A DNA stretch of 32,226 bases from Pseudomonadota bacterium (GCA_021826025.1 JAKBBG010000014.1:1-32226), one strand, 5' to 3'; shown: positions 1-13,855, numbered from the stretch's first letter. Notes: generated by a model not told the origin, from the letters alone. Translations and numbers: made by a program.

Positions 1-820
1 ACAGGTCCTTGGGCATCTTGCCCAGGCAGTTGACCAGCACGTTGAGGCGGCCGCGGTGCGCCATGCCGATGACGATTTCCCGGGTGCCGACGGCGCCGGC
101 GCCCTGGATGATTTCGTTCATGCAGGGAATGAGGCATTCCCCGCCTTCCAGGGAAAAGCGCTTCTGCCCCACGTAGCGGGTGTGCAGGTAGCGTTCCAGG
201 ATTTCCGCCGCGGTCACGTGCTGCAGCAGCTTGATCTTGTGGTGGGGATCGAGGCTGATGCGCGAACGGCTGCCTTCGAAGCGCTTCTGGATCCAGCGTT
301 TCTGTTCGGTGCCGGTGAGGTACATGTATTCCACCCCCACGTTGCCGCAGTAGGTGGCGCGCACCGCCGCCAGGATGTCGCGCAGGGTGGCCCTGGGCGG
401 ACCCACCAGCGACCCGGTGTCGAACACGGCGTCCAGGTCCGCTTCGGTGAGGCCGTAATGGGCGGGGTCGAGTTCGGGCACCACCGGCAGGGGATGGCGT
501 TCCAGGGGGTCGAGCCGGGCGTTGCGGTTTCCCAGGAAACGATAGGCGTTGATGAGCTGCAGCACGCCCACCTGGCGCGGATGCAATTCGCCCGCCGCGG
601 CGGCCTGGGGATGCCGCGCGAGCGCCGCGAAGGCTTCGATCACGGGCGTGTGGGCCACGTCCCGCGTGAGGGTGCCGGCGGTCTTCTGCAGGGCGTCGAA
701 ATAGGCCCGCCAGTCGTCGGACACGGCCGTGGGATCCTGCAGGTAGAGGTCGTACTGCTCTTCGATGAACGGCGCGTTCGAGCCATACAGGTAGGATGTC
801 GCCTGGTCGTCCTTCATCAT
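1..820 (-). CDS. sucA: 2-oxoglutarate dehydrogenase E1 component, N-terminal part (cut by window edge)
   Basis: E1 is the thiamine-diphosphate subunit of the 2-oxoglutarate dehydrogenase complex, which decarboxylates 2-oxoglutarate in the TCA cycle and passes the succinyl group to SucB. Only the first 273 codons lie in the window. The N-terminus (MMKDDQATSYLYGSNAPFIE) is the short E1o region that precedes the catalytic domain. Near residues 252-272 the window shows the family motif GMAHRGRLNVLVN followed by LGK. The active-site ThDP motif lies beyond the edge. The ATG at 820 has a GGAG nine bases upstream; a second ATG follows at once (817). It sits 43 bases after gltA with no terminator between, so it probably ends the sdh-gltA transcript, with sucB presumably next outside the window. 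Identity is secure; the 3' part cannot be checked. Confidence 0.95.
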   Translation of the reverse strand, partial: MMKDDQATSYLYGSNAPFIEEQYDLYLQDPTAVSDDWRAYFDALQKTAGTLTRDVAHTPVIEAFAALARHPQAAAAGELHPRQVGVLQLINAYRFLGNRNARLDPLERHPLPVVPELDPAHYGLTEADLDAVFDTGSLVGPPRATLRDILAAVRATYCGNVGVEYMYLTGTEQKRWIQKRFEGSRSRISLDPHHKIKLLQHVTAAEILERYLHTRYVGQKRFSLEGGECLIPCMNEIIQGAGAVGTREIVIGMAHRGRLNVLVNCLGKMPKDL

Positions 821-863
821 GAGGGCACGCTCCGGAGTGGGAAGTTTTAGGGTATGACGCTGT

Positions 864-2159
<1,296 letters not shown>

Positions 2160-2202
2160 GCGCGTTCTCCGTAGCTGGGCTCGGGGAGGGCCCCGAAGCC
2201 GT

Positions 2203-2448
2203 TCATGATTGACGAATCTTTTCCAATACCGGTGCGAGGCTTTCGTCCTGCAGCGACCCCCGGCCCATGACGAGGTCGAGGAAATCGTTGTCCGGCAGGT
2301 CCAGCAGCGCATCGTAGGCCCGCGTGTCTTCCGCGGACAGCGTGGCCAGGTGGCGGTCCAGGAAACGCTGCAGGATCAGGTCCATTTCCAGCAGGCCCCG
2401 CCGGCTGCGCCAGCGCAGGCGTTCCAGTTCCCGCGCCAAGGGCTCCAT
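2203..2448 (-). CDS. sdhE: succinate dehydrogenase FAD assembly factor SdhE (YgfY/Sdh5 family)
   Basis: Small cytoplasmic chaperone that binds SdhA and promotes covalent attachment of FAD to it. The protein has 81 residues, typical for the family, and carries the signature RGxxE as Arg17-Gly18-Leu-Leu-Glu21 in RRGLLEMD, followed by an all-helical acidic body. The ATG at 2448 follows GAGG at five bases. It starts 7 bases after the sdhB stop codon and precedes gltA, so assembly factor and target are made from one transcript. The motif plus the position next to sdhB makes the call strong despite the short length. Confidence 0.95.
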   Translation of the reverse strand: MEPLARELERLRWRSRRGLLEMDLILQRFLDRHLATLSAEDTRAYDALLDLPDNDFLDLVMGRGSLQDESLAPVLEKIRQS

Positions 2449-2455
2449 GGCCGCC

Positions 2456-3151
2456 TCACACCATCCGCCGCACCATCTGTTCCTTGATCTTGCCGATGGC
2501 CTCGGTGGGGTTGAGCCCCTTGGGACAGACGTCGGCGCAATTCATGATGGTGTGGCAGCGGAACAGTCGGTACGGGTCTTCCAGGTTGTCCAGCCGCTCG
2601 CTGGTGGCGTCGTCCCGGGTGTCGGCGATGAACCGGTAGGCCTGGAGCAGCGCGGCCGGCCCCACGAACTTGTCCGGATTCCACCAGAAGGAGGGGCAGG
2701 AGGTGCTGCAGCAGGCGCACAGCACGCATTCGTACAGGCCGTTGAGCTCTTCGCGCGCTTCGGGCGACTGCAGGCGCTCCTTCTGGGGCGGCGGATTGTC
2801 GTTGATGAGGTACGGCTTGATCGAATGGTACTGCTTGAAGAACTGGCTCATGTCCACGATCAGGTCGCGGATCACCGGCAGTCCCGGCAGGGGCCGCAGC
2901 ACCACCGGTTCCTCGAGGTCCTTGAGCGGCGTGATGCAGGCGAGTCCGTTCTTGCCGTTGATGTTCATGCCGTCCGACCCGCACACGCCTTCCCGGCAGG
3001 ATTTGCGCAGGCTCAGGGAATCGTCCAGGGCCTTGATGCGCAGGATGGCGTCGAGCAGCATGCGGTCGCCGGGCTGCAGTTCCACGTCGTAGTCCTGCAT
3101 GTACGGCTTGTCGTCCTTCTCCGGGTTGTAGCGGTAAATGCTGAATTTCAT
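2456..3151 (-). CDS. sdhB: succinate dehydrogenase iron-sulfur subunit
   Basis: Carries electrons from the flavin of SdhA to the membrane quinone site through three iron-sulfur clusters (complex II, inner membrane, cytoplasmic face). At 231 residues it has the normal length. The [2Fe-2S] ligands are Cys52, Cys57, Asp60 and Cys72 in SCREGVCGSDG and the following GKNGLAC; Asp at the third position is usual for bacterial SdhB. The C-terminal ferredoxin domain has CVLCACCSTSCP for the [4Fe-4S] cluster and CHTIMNCADVCPKGLNP for the [3Fe-4S] cluster. The ATG at 3151 follows AGGAG at nine bases. The frame is open far upstream inside sdhA, but the family N-terminus MKFSIYRYNPE fixes the start. It lies 17 bases after sdhA. 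Confidence 0.97.
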   Translation of the reverse strand: MKFSIYRYNPEKDDKPYMQDYDVELQPGDRMLLDAILRIKALDDSLSLRKSCREGVCGSDGMNINGKNGLACITPLKDLEEPVVLRPLPGLPVIRDLIVDMSQFFKQYHSIKPYLINDNPPPQKERLQSPEAREELNGLYECVLCACCSTSCPSFWWNPDKFVGPAALLQAYRFIADTRDDATSERLDNLEDPYRLFRCHTIMNCADVCPKGLNPTEAIGKIKEQMVRRMV

Positions 3152-3168
3152 CGGCGCTGGCTCCTGAA

Positions 3169-4932
3169 TCAGTAAACGCGGACTTTCGGTTCGAAGGATT
3201 CGACCGTGAGCGGCTGCAGGTTGACGGGCTTGTAGTCCAGGCGGCTGCCTTGCAGGTACCACAGGCTGTGCTTGAGCCAGTTCTTGTCGTCGCGCTCCTT
3301 GTAGTCTTCGCGCGCCTGGGCGCCGCGGCTTTCGGTGCGGGCCTGGGCGGAAACGAGGGTCGCTTCGGCCACGATCGCCAGGTTTTCCAGCTCGAGCGCT
3401 TCGATGCGGGCCGTGTTGAACACGCGGCTTTTGTCGCGGATGGCCGTGTTTCTGGCGCGCTGGGCCACTTCGCGGATTCTTTCCACCCCCTCGTCCAGCA
3501 GCGTGCCGGTGCGGAAGACGCCGGCGTGCTGCTGCACGGTGCGCCGCATGTCGGCCGCCACTTCGACGACGCTTTCGCCGGACGTGGCGTTGTCCAGGCG
3601 CGCCAGCCGTTCCAGGCTGCGCTCCGCGGCATTGCGCGGCAGGTCGCGGTGGCGCGGGTTGGTTTTGAGCCATTCCGACACGTGGTCGCCGGCCGACTTG
3701 CCGAACACCAGCAGGTCGAGCAGGGAATTGGTGCCCAGGCGGTTGGCCCCGTGCACCGACACGCAGGCGCATTCGCCGATGGCGTACAGGCCGGGCACGG
3801 GTTCGCTCGGATTGGCGCCGCGCGGGACCACCACCTGGCCGTAGTAGTTGGTGGGAATGCCGCCCATCTGGTAATGGCAGGTGGGCACCACCGGGATGGG
3901 TTCGCGGATGGGGTCCACGTGGGCGAACTTGAGCGCGATTTCGCGGATGCCGGGCAGCCGCTTGTTGATCACGTCGGCGCCCAGGTGGTCGAGCTTGAGC
4001 AGCACGTGGTCGCGTTGCGGGCCCACGCCCCGCCCTTCCTTGATTTCCTGGTCCATGGCGCGCGACACCACGTCGCGGCTCGCCAGGTCCTTCATGTTGG
4101 GCGCGTAGCGCTCCATGAAGCGTTCGCCGTTGGCGTTGAGCAGGATGCCGCCTTCTCCGCGCACGCCTTCCGTGATCAGCACGCCGGCGCCGGCCACCCC
4201 CGTGGGGTGGAACTGCCAGAACTCCATGTCTTCCAGCGGGATGCCGGCGCGCGCGGCCATGCCCAGGCCGTCGCCGGTGTTGATGAAGGCGTTGGTGCTG
4301 GACTGGAAGATGCGTCCGGCGCCGCCGGTGGCCAGGATGGTGGCCTTGGACTGGAACGCCATGACTTCGCCGGTTTCCATTTCGAGCGCCACGATGCCCA
4401 CCACCGCCCCTTCGAAGTCGCGGATCAGGTCGAGCGCCATCCATTCCACGAAAAACTGGCAGCGCGCCCGCACGTTGCGCTGGTACAGGGTGTGCAGCAT
4501 GGCGTGTCCCGTGCGGTCGGCGGCGGCGCAGGCGCGCTGCACCGGGCGCTCGCCGAAATTCTGGGAGTGGCCGCCGAAGGGGCGCTGGTAAATGGTGCCG
4601 TCGGGGTTGCGGTCGAAGGGCATGCCGAAATGCTCGAGTTCGTACACCACTTCGGCGGCCTTGCGGCACATGTATTCGATGGCGTCCTGGTCGCCCAGGT
4701 AATCAGAGCCCTTGATGGTGTCGTACATGTGCCACAGCCAGTGGTCTTCCTGCATGTTCCCGAGCGAGGCGCCGATCCCGCCCTGGGCCGCCACCGTGTG
4801 GGAACGGGTGGGAAACACCTTGGAGAACACGGCCACGCGGTGGCCCGCTTCGGCAAGCTGGAGCGCGGCCCGCAGTCCGGATCCGCCGCCGCCCACGATG
4901 ACGGTATCGAATATCTGGCGGGTCAAGGTCAT
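3169..4932 (-). CDS. sdhA: succinate dehydrogenase flavoprotein subunit
   Basis: Catalytic subunit of complex II: oxidises succinate to fumarate with a covalently bound FAD. The 587-residue product shows the dinucleotide fold VIVGGGGSGLRAALQLAEAG (residues 11-30) and the FAD-linking His45 in PTRSHTVAAQGG. It also has the capping-domain region with HPTG and the C-terminal FAD/active-site block GECACVSVHGANRLGTNSLL. The start at 4932 (MTLTRQIFD) has GGAG nine bases upstream and lies 2 bases after the sdhD stop; an in-frame ATG 33 bases upstream would run into sdhD and is less likely. SdhE, which loads the flavin, is encoded two genes downstream. Confidence 0.97.
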   Translation of the reverse strand: MTLTRQIFDTVIVGGGGSGLRAALQLAEAGHRVAVFSKVFPTRSHTVAAQGGIGASLGNMQEDHWLWHMYDTIKGSDYLGDQDAIEYMCRKAAEVVYELEHFGMPFDRNPDGTIYQRPFGGHSQNFGERPVQRACAAADRTGHAMLHTLYQRNVRARCQFFVEWMALDLIRDFEGAVVGIVALEMETGEVMAFQSKATILATGGAGRIFQSSTNAFINTGDGLGMAARAGIPLEDMEFWQFHPTGVAGAGVLITEGVRGEGGILLNANGERFMERYAPNMKDLASRDVVSRAMDQEIKEGRGVGPQRDHVLLKLDHLGADVINKRLPGIREIALKFAHVDPIREPIPVVPTCHYQMGGIPTNYYGQVVVPRGANPSEPVPGLYAIGECACVSVHGANRLGTNSLLDLLVFGKSAGDHVSEWLKTNPRHRDLPRNAAERSLERLARLDNATSGESVVEVAADMRRTVQQHAGVFRTGTLLDEGVERIREVAQRARNTAIRDKSRVFNTARIEALELENLAIVAEATLVSAQARTESRGAQAREDYKERDDKNWLKHSLWYLQGSRLDYKPVNLQPLTVESFEPKVRVY

Positions 4933-4934
4933 GG

Positions 4935-5282
4935 TCACACGCTCCAGAGTAGTTGGACCGCCCACAGGGCGTACACGATCAGGGCCAGGATCACCAGCAC
5001 CTGCAGGAACAGGCGCAGCGCGAACGGCTTCACGTAGTCCATGAAGATGTCCCGCACGCCGACCCAGGCATGGAAGAAGACGGACATGAGGAACAGGAAA
5101 GTGGAAATCTTGACCGCGGGATGCGCGAAGGCGGTGCGCCAGTCCTCGTAGGAAGCGGGCGTCGCCGCCAGCACGAACGCCACGAACGCCAGCGTGTACA
5201 GCGCCATGACGATGGCCGTGATGCGCTGCAGCAGCCAGTCCCGGAGGCCGTAATGGGCCCCCACCACCACGCGGTTCACCAT
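4935..5282 (-). CDS. sdhD: succinate dehydrogenase membrane anchor subunit
   Basis: One of the two hydrophobic anchors that hold SdhAB to the inner membrane and form the ubiquinone and haem b site. The protein is 115 residues with three hydrophobic segments (about 18-40, 54-74 and 88-112). The motif HAWVGVRDIFMDYVKP contains the conserved His and the Asp-Tyr of the SdhD quinone/haem region. The ATG at 5282 lies inside the end of sdhC (7-base overlap) with GGGAG seven bases upstream, which suggests coupled translation. The identification rests on order C-D-A-B, size, membrane topology and this motif. Confidence 0.94.
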   Translation of the reverse strand: MVNRVVVGAHYGLRDWLLQRITAIVMALYTLAFVAFVLAATPASYEDWRTAFAHPAVKISTFLFLMSVFFHAWVGVRDIFMDYVKPFALRLFLQVLVILALIVYALWAVQLLWSV

Positions 5283-5653
5283 AGCACCACTCCCGTCATC
5301 AGGGTCAGGAACAGGCTCACGCCCAGGACCCAGCGGCTGCTGCTGCGGGCCGCCTCGATGTGCACGCCCTTGTGGATGTCCAGCAGCAGGAAGCGCACGC
5401 CGGCGCACAGATGGTGCCAGAAGGACCAGGCGAAGCCCAGCAGCACGAGCTTGCTCAAGGGGTGGGCAAGCACGGCGCACAGCGCCTCGTAGCTTTCGCG
5501 CGAACGCAGGGCCTGCTGCAGCACCAGCAGCAGGAGCGGGATGCCGAACAGGAACAGGAGCGCGCCGCTGATGCGGTGCAGGATCGACACCACGCCGGGC
5601 AGGGGCAGCCGGATGGTTCGCAGGTCCAGGTTTTTGGGTCGTGATTTGCGCAT
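5276..5653 (-). CDS. sdhC: succinate dehydrogenase cytochrome b556 subunit
   Basis: Membrane anchor of complex II that helps bind haem b and ubiquinone. The 125-residue product begins with the family pattern RPKNLDLRTIRLPLPGVVSI, then LHRISGALLF, which holds the conserved His-Arg and Ser near the quinone site. FWHHLCAGVRFLLLDIHKG matches the haem-ligand region. Three membrane spans are visible (about 24-47, 66-87 and 105-125). The start at 5653 has GAGG eight bases upstream. It lies 19 bases after the GntR-type regulator gene, close enough to be co-transcribed with it. Confidence 0.95.
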   Translation of the reverse strand: MRKSRPKNLDLRTIRLPLPGVVSILHRISGALLFLFGIPLLLLVLQQALRSRESYEALCAVLAHPLSKLVLLGFAWSFWHHLCAGVRFLLLDIHKGVHIEAARSSSRWVLGVSLFLTLMTGVVLW

Positions 5654-5672
5654 CGCGAATGCCTCGGCCGCC

Positions 5673-6404
5673 TCAGCTCATTTCAGTCACGTAGGAAAAG
5701 CGTTCGGTATGGCACAGGCCGCGGCGCCATTCCACCGGCCGGTCCCCGTAGGTGAAGGCGACTCGGTCCACCCGAAGCAGCGGCGAACCCGCCTCCACGT
5801 GCAGCAGTTCGGCTTCGAACGCGCCGGCCTTCACGGCCTTGATGTGCTCTTCGGCGCGGATCATGGCGATGCCGAAGTGGGTTTCGAAAAAGCTGTAGAG
5901 GGAACCGGGGAAATTCCGGACCATGGCTTCGTCCAGCCCCTTGAAATTGGCCGCCGGCACGTGGATTTCGTCGAAAATGCGCGGTACCCCTTCGAAGGAC
6001 AGCAACCGTTTGATACAAAAAATGCTGGCGCCTGTGCGAAGATCGAGCAATCGGGCGGTCTGTTCCGGAGCGCGCTCGCGCGTCACGGAAAGCAGGCGGC
6101 TGGAAGGATATTCGGTGATGCCGTCGTCGCGGGCGATGCGCAGGAAGCGGGTGGAGGAGCGCTCCTGGGAATGGCTGGCCACGAACGTCCCTTTCCCCTG
6201 GCGCCGGATCAGGATATTTTCGGCGGCGAGCTCGTCGATGGCCTTGCGCACCGTCCCCTGGCTGACCTTGAAGCGGGCGGCCAGGTCGATTTCGCTCGGA
6301 ATGGCGTCCCCGGGCCGCCATTCGCCCGCGATCAGGCTTTGGGTGATCAGGATCTTGATCTGATCGTAGAGCGGGCGGAAGCTGGGTGACGTCGGGGTGT
6401 TCAT
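5673..6404 (-). CDS. GntR-family transcriptional regulator, HutC subfamily (UTRA ligand domain)
   Basis: Probable ligand-responsive repressor. The 243-residue product has an N-terminal winged helix (about residues 11-77: IPSEIDLAARFKVSQGTVRK, then the wing RRQGKGTFVA). It is followed by a UTRA-type effector domain (about 98-237) with the typical GVPRIFDEIHVP and SPLLRVDRVAFTYGDRPVEW stretches. That places it in the HutC branch rather than the FadR branch. It stands at the centre of the cluster, 19 bases before sdhC and divergent from prpB, with a 46-base AT-rich dyad in between that is the obvious operator candidate. Its effector is unknown; a TCA or propionate intermediate is an inference from context. 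It is unrelated in architecture to the sigma-54-dependent PrpR activators of enteric bacteria. Confidence 0.92.
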   Translation of the reverse strand: MNTPTSPSFRPLYDQIKILITQSLIAGEWRPGDAIPSEIDLAARFKVSQGTVRKAIDELAAENILIRRQGKGTFVASHSQERSSTRFLRIARDDGITEYPSSRLLSVTRERAPEQTARLLDLRTGASIFCIKRLLSFEGVPRIFDEIHVPAANFKGLDEAMVRNFPGSLYSFFETHFGIAMIRAEEHIKAVKAGAFEAELLHVEAGSPLLRVDRVAFTYGDRPVEWRRGLCHTERFSYVTEMS

Positions 6405-6448
6405 GTCATCTCCATGGTGTGGGGAAGTCTAGCATGGGCGCAAAACGT

Positions 6449-6494
6449 ATGTCCACTATGTTATATCTTATATAAGTTATATGTTACTTGACAT
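6449..6494. promoter_or_regulatory. 46-base imperfect palindrome, candidate operator for the GntR-type regulator
   Basis: The segment has dyad symmetry centred between 6471 and 6472, on the perfect 10-mer CTTATATAAG (6467-6476). It ends in ATGTC on the left and GACAT on the right. By hand count 17 of the 23 base pairs across the axis are complementary. It also contains the direct repeats GTTATAT (6460 and 6476) and ATGTTA (6458 and 6481). It is roughly three-quarters A+T inside a GC-rich genome. The right end overlaps the -35 box of the prpB promoter, so a protein bound here would block that promoter. Assigning it to the adjacent regulator is inference. Confidence 0.7.
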
Positions 6495-6516
6495 GGCCAG
6501 CCTGAAACCTTAACAT
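6488..6516 (+). promoter_or_regulatory. sigma-70-type promoter for prpBCD-acnA-mdh
   Basis: A perfect -35 box TTGACA (6488-6493) is followed by a 17-base spacer and TAACAT (6511-6516, 4 of 6 consensus bases). Transcription would start near 6523, giving a leader of about 45 bases before prpB. The -35 box lies inside the right half of the palindrome at 6449-6494. No equally good promoter was found for the leftward gntR-sdh transcript; TATAAC and TATAAG hexamers occur on the minus strand inside the palindrome but lack a recognisable -35. Confidence 0.7.
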
Positions 6517-6556
6517 CATTCGGGCGGCGGGAAAACAGCCACCCCACCCGAACAAG

Positions 6557-6563
6557 AAGGAGG
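6557..6563 (+). promoter_or_regulatory. strong ribosome binding site of prpB
   Basis: AAGGAGG lies five bases before the ATG at 6569. It is nearly a full match to the anti-Shine-Dalgarno sequence and among the strongest such sites seen in the window. It fixes the prpB start. Confidence 0.85.
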
Positions 6564-6568
6564 CCCCC

Positions 6569-7459
6569 ATGTCAACACCAGCGACCCCCGGTTCGCGCCT
6601 GCGGGCAGCCTTGGCGGCGGAACGGCCGCTCCAGGTCGTCGGCGCCATCAACGCCTATACCGCCCGCATGGCCGAAGCCACCGGCTACCGCGCCCTGTAC
6701 CTGTCGGGCGGCGGCGTGGCCGCGAATTCCCTGGGCATGCCCGACCTCGGCATCAGCACCCTGGACGACGTCCTCACGGACGTGCGCCGCATCACGGACG
6801 CCACCGCCCTCCCCCTGCTCGTGGATGCCGACACCGGCTGGGGCGGCGCCTTCAACATCGCCCGCACGGTGCGTTCGCTCGCCAGGGCGGGCGCCGCCGG
6901 CCTGCACCTGGAGGACCAGGTGCAAAGCAAGCGCTGCGGACACCGGCCCGGCAAGGCCATCGTGCCCCTCGCGGAAATGGTGGACCGCATCAAGGCCGCC
7001 GTGGACGCCCGCACCGACCCCGAATTCGTCATCATGGCGCGCACCGACGCGCTCGCCGTGGAAGGGCTCGACGCCGCGCTGGAACGGGCCCGGGCCTGCG
7101 TGGAAGCCGGCGCCGACATGGTCTTTCCGGAAGCGGTCACGGACCTCGCGCTCTACCGCCGCTTCAAGGACGCCGTCCAGGTCCCGATCCTCGCCAACAT
7201 CACGGAATTCGGCGCGACGCCCCTGTACACGGTCGAGGAGCTTTCCGGCGCCGGCGTGGACCTCGTGCTCTACTGCTGCGGCGCCTACCGCGCCATGAAC
7301 GCGGCCGCCCTCAAGGTGTACCAGGCCATCCGCCGCGACGGCACCCAGAAGCACGTGCTCGACCTCATGCAGACCCGCGCCGAACTGTACCGATTCCTCG
7401 ATTACCACGCCTACGAACGAAAACTGGACGAACTCTTTTCACGGGAGGACACCCCATGA
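6569..7459 (+). CDS. prpB: 2-methylisocitrate lyase
   Basis: Cleaves (2R,3S)-2-methylisocitrate to pyruvate and succinate, the last step of the 2-methylcitrate cycle for propionyl-CoA. The 296-residue product belongs to the isocitrate lyase/PEP mutase superfamily. Seen are [19 protein letters not shown], with the metal- and substrate-binding Asp residues, and the signature KRCGHRPGK, whose Cys123 is the catalytic cysteine. Its length fits PrpB and is far below that of true isocitrate lyase. It is the first gene of the rightward arm, and its TGA overlaps the prpC ATG by 4 bases. The adjacent prpC and prpD support the substrate assignment over other lyases of the family. Confidence 0.95.
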   Translation: MSTPATPGSRLRAALAAERPLQVVGAINAYTARMAEATGYRALYLSGGGVAANSLGMPDLGISTLDDVLTDVRRITDATALPLLVDADTGWGGAFNIARTVRSLARAGAAGLHLEDQVQSKRCGHRPGKAIVPLAEMVDRIKAAVDARTDPEFVIMARTDALAVEGLDAALERARACVEAGADMVFPEAVTDLALYRRFKDAVQVPILANITEFGATPLYTVEELSGAGVDLVLYCCGAYRAMNAAALKVYQAIRRDGTQKHVLDLMQTRAELYRFLDYHAYERKLDELFSREDTP

Positions 7460-8610
7460 GCAGCGACACCCCCAGCGCGACCCCCAAACCCAAGAAGTCC
7501 GTGGCCCTGTCCGGGGTCGCCGCCGGCAACACCGGCATCTGCACCGTGGGCCGCAGCGGCAACGACCTGCACTACCGCGGCTACGACATCCACGACCTGG
7601 CGCGCCACGCCACCTTCGAGGAAGTGGCCCACCTGCTCATCTACGACCACCTGCCGAGCAGCGCCGAACTGCGCCATTACCGCAGCAAGCTCAAGGCCCT
7701 GCGCGGCCTGCCCGACGCGCTCCAGGCCGTGCTGGAACAGATACCGCCGTCGGCCCACCCCATGGACGTGCTGCGCACCGGCTGCTCCATGCTGGGCACC
7801 CTGCTGCCGGAAAAGGACGACCACAACCTGGGCGGCGCGCGCGACATCGCCGACCGCCTGATGGCCTCCTTCAGCTCCATGCTGCTCTACTGGTACCACT
7901 TCAGCCATTCGGGCGTGTCCATCGAGGTGGAAACCGACGACGACAGCGTGGCCGGCCATTTCCTGCACCTGCTGCACGGCAAGCCGCCTTCCAGGAGCCA
8001 CGAAAAGTCCCTCGACACTTCGCTCATCCTGTACGCCGAACACGAGTTCAACGCCTCCACCTTCGCCGCCCGCGTCACGGCCGGCACCCTGTCCGACATG
8101 TACTCCTGCATCACTTCGGGCATCGGGGCCCTGCGCGGCCCCAAGCACGGCGGCGCCAACGAGGTGGCCATGGACATCATCCGCCGCTACCATTCGGCCG
8201 ACGAGGCCGAAGCGGACATCCGCCGCCGCATGGCCGCCAAGGAAATCGTGATCGGGTTCGGCCACCCCGTGTACACCATCGGGGACCCGCGCAACCAGAT
8301 CATCAAGGAGATTTCCCGCAAGCTCTGTTCGGAAGCGGGTTTCCTGACGCTGTTCGACGTTTCCGAACGCATCGAGACGGTCATGTGGGAGGAAAAGAAG
8401 ATGTTCCCCAACCTCGACTGGTACAGCGCCTCGAGCTACCACATGATGGGCGTGCCCACCCTCCTGTTCACGCCGCTGTTCGTGGTGGCCCGCGTGAGCG
8501 GCTGGTCGGCGCACGTGATCGAACAGCGCCTGGACAACAAGATCATCCGCCCGAGCGCCAACTACACCGGGCCCGAACCCCGCACCTTCGTGCCCATTGA
8601 AATGCGCTGA
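7456..8610 (+). CDS. prpC: 2-methylcitrate synthase
   Basis: Condenses propionyl-CoA with oxaloacetate to 2-methylcitrate. The 384-residue product has the citrate synthase fold with the triad His231 ([10 protein letters not shown]), His270 ([13 protein letters not shown]) and Asp321 ([14 protein letters not shown]). The shorter length relative to GltA (431) and the N-terminus [20 protein letters not shown] are typical of PrpC. The start overlaps the prpB stop (ATGA) and has GGGAGGA just upstream. PrpC enzymes often also accept acetyl-CoA weakly, so it could back up GltA; that is family knowledge and not visible here. Confidence 0.95.
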   Translation: MSSDTPSATPKPKKSVALSGVAAGNTGICTVGRSGNDLHYRGYDIHDLARHATFEEVAHLLIYDHLPSSAELRHYRSKLKALRGLPDALQAVLEQIPPSAHPMDVLRTGCSMLGTLLPEKDDHNLGGARDIADRLMASFSSMLLYWYHFSHSGVSIEVETDDDSVAGHFLHLLHGKPPSRSHEKSLDTSLILYAEHEFNASTFAARVTAGTLSDMYSCITSGIGALRGPKHGGANEVAMDIIRRYHSADEAEADIRRRMAAKEIVIGFGHPVYTIGDPRNQIIKEISRKLCSEAGFLTLFDVSERIETVMWEEKKMFPNLDWYSASSYHMMGVPTLLFTPLFVVARVSGWSAHVIEQRLDNKIIRPSANYTGPEPRTFVPIEMR

Positions 8611-8626
8611 GCCGCCAGGAGCCCCC

Positions 8627-10069
8627 ATGTCCGCCCCGATTTCAAACGTCCGTCCCGCGCCCGACCCGGTGCTGGTGGACATCGCGCGTTACGTCGACAC
8701 GTTCCGCGTCGAATCCCCCGAGGCCTGGAACACGGCCCGCAACTGCCTCATCGACACCCTGGGCTGCGGCCTGGAAGCCCTGTCCTACCCGGCCTGCACC
8801 AAGCTCCTGGGCCCCGTGGTGCCGGGCACGGTGGTGCCCCACGGCGCCAAGGTCCCGGGCACCCCGTTCCAGCTCGACCCGGTCCAGGCGGCCTTCAACA
8901 TCGGCGCCATGATCCGCTGGCTCGACTTCAACGACACCTGGCTTGCCGCGGAATGGGGCCACCCTTCCGACAACCTGGGCGGCATCCTGGCCGTGGCCGA
9001 CTGGCTCTCGCGCACCCGCGTGGCGGCAGGCAAGGCCCCGCTCCTCATGCGCGACGTGCTGGAAGGCATGGTCAAGGCCCACGAAATCCAGGGCGTGCTG
9101 GCGCTGGAAAACAGCTTCAACCGGGTCGGCTTGGACCACGTGGTGCTGGTGAAGGTGGCGTCCACCGCGGTGGTGGCGAAGCTGTTGGGGCTTTCCTTCG
9201 ACGAGATCGTGGACGCCGTGTCCCTGGCCTGGGTGGATGGCCAGAGCCTGCGCACCTACCGCCACGCGCCCAACACCGGCTCGCGCAAGTCCTGGGCGGC
9301 GGGCGACGCCACCAGCCGCGCCGTGCGGCTCGCGCTCATGGTGCAGAAAGGCGAAATGGGCTACCCCTCGGTGCTCACGGCCAAGACCTGGGGCTTCTAC
9401 GACGTCCTGTTCAAGGGCCAGCCCTTCAGGTTCCAGCGCCCCTACGGCAGCTACGTCATGGAGAACGTGCTGTTCAAGATTTCCTTCCCCGCCGAATTCC
9501 ACGCCCAGACCGCGGTGGAATGCGCCCTCACGCTCCATCCGCAGGTGAAGAACCGGCTCGCCGACGTGGACAGGATCGTCATCACCACGCACGAGTCGGC
9601 CATCCGCATCATCGACAAGAGCGGCCCGCTGCACAATCCGGCCGACCGCGACCACTGCATCCAGTACATGACCGCCGTCGGCCTCCTGTTCGGCCGCCTC
9701 ACGGCCGCCGACTACGAGGACGAGGTGGCGCGCGACCCGCGCATCGACGCCCTGCGCGCCAAGATGGCCTGCGTCGAGGAGGCCCGCTACAGCCGCGACT
9801 ACCACGACCCCGACAAGCGTTCCATCGCCAATGCGGTCCAGGTGTTCTTCAAGGACGGCAGCAGCACCGAGCGCGTGGAAGTGGAATACCCCATCGGGCA
9901 CCGCCGGCGCCGCCAGGAAGGCATTCCGCACCTGGAGGCGAAATTCCGCACCAACCTCGCGCGCCGCTTCCCGGCCCGGCAGCAGCAGGCCATCCTCGCC
10001 CTGGCGCTCGACCAGGCGCGACTGGAAGCGACGCCCGTCCACGAGTTCGTGGACCTGTTCGTGATCTGA
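8627..10069 (+). CDS. prpD: 2-methylcitrate dehydratase (MmgE/PrpD family)
   Basis: Dehydrates 2-methylcitrate to 2-methyl-cis-aconitate without an iron-sulfur cluster. The product is 480 residues, the expected size. The family block [20 protein letters not shown] is present near residues 100-120, and [20 protein letters not shown] near the C-terminus matches the PrpD domain. The start at 8627 ([10 protein letters not shown]) follows CAGGAG at five bases and leaves 16 bases after prpC; an in-frame ATG at 8597 would overlap prpC and is less likely. Because PrpD gives only the dehydration half-reaction, an aconitase must rehydrate the product; acnA follows directly. Confidence 0.94.
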   Translation: MSAPISNVRPAPDPVLVDIARYVDTFRVESPEAWNTARNCLIDTLGCGLEALSYPACTKLLGPVVPGTVVPHGAKVPGTPFQLDPVQAAFNIGAMIRWLDFNDTWLAAEWGHPSDNLGGILAVADWLSRTRVAAGKAPLLMRDVLEGMVKAHEIQGVLALENSFNRVGLDHVVLVKVASTAVVAKLLGLSFDEIVDAVSLAWVDGQSLRTYRHAPNTGSRKSWAAGDATSRAVRLALMVQKGEMGYPSVLTAKTWGFYDVLFKGQPFRFQRPYGSYVMENVLFKISFPAEFHAQTAVECALTLHPQVKNRLADVDRIVITTHESAIRIIDKSGPLHNPADRDHCIQYMTAVGLLFGRLTAADYEDEVARDPRIDALRAKMACVEEARYSRDYHDPDKRSIANAVQVFFKDGSSTERVEVEYPIGHRRRRQEGIPHLEAKFRTNLARRFPARQQQAILALALDQARLEATPVHEFVDLFVI

Positions 10070-10097
10070 CCGAGACGCTTTTCCTGGAGAGCCCTGC

Positions 10098-12782
<2,685 letters not shown>

Positions 12783-12809
12783 ACGACTATTGACCAGGAG
12801 AATCGATTC

Positions 12810-13793
<984 letters not shown>

Positions 13794-13804
13794 GCCGCAC
13801 GATC

Positions 13805-13847
13805 AAAGGGCCGGCCGGGAAACCCGGTCGGCCCTTTTTTTGTTTTT
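13805..13847 (+). terminator. intrinsic terminator after mdh
   Basis: A 15-base-pair stem (13805-13819 with 13823-13837, one G-U pair) closes a three-base AAA loop. A run of T follows (13835-13841), then G and five more T. This is the only textbook Rho-independent terminator I found in the window. On the minus strand the hairpin is followed by only three T, so it would terminate the converging leftward transcript poorly. Confidence 0.93.
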
Positions 13848-13855
13848 ATTGTCCG

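Noticed and set aside
2160-2202. Short GC hairpin between sdhE and gltA
   Set aside because: Only about six pairs, no T-run, and in a 43-base gap within an evident operon; not enough for a terminator call.
3250-5037. 595-codon open frame on the plus strand opposite sdhA
   Set aside because: It is antisense to a clear sdhA with intact motifs and has the His/Gly/Val/Ala-rich composition typical of the complementary strand of GC-rich genes.
6460-6487. Repeated TTATAT units read as a short tandem repeat or CRISPR-like element
   Set aside because: They are explained better as parts of the 46-base dyad; there is no regular spacing or spacer content.
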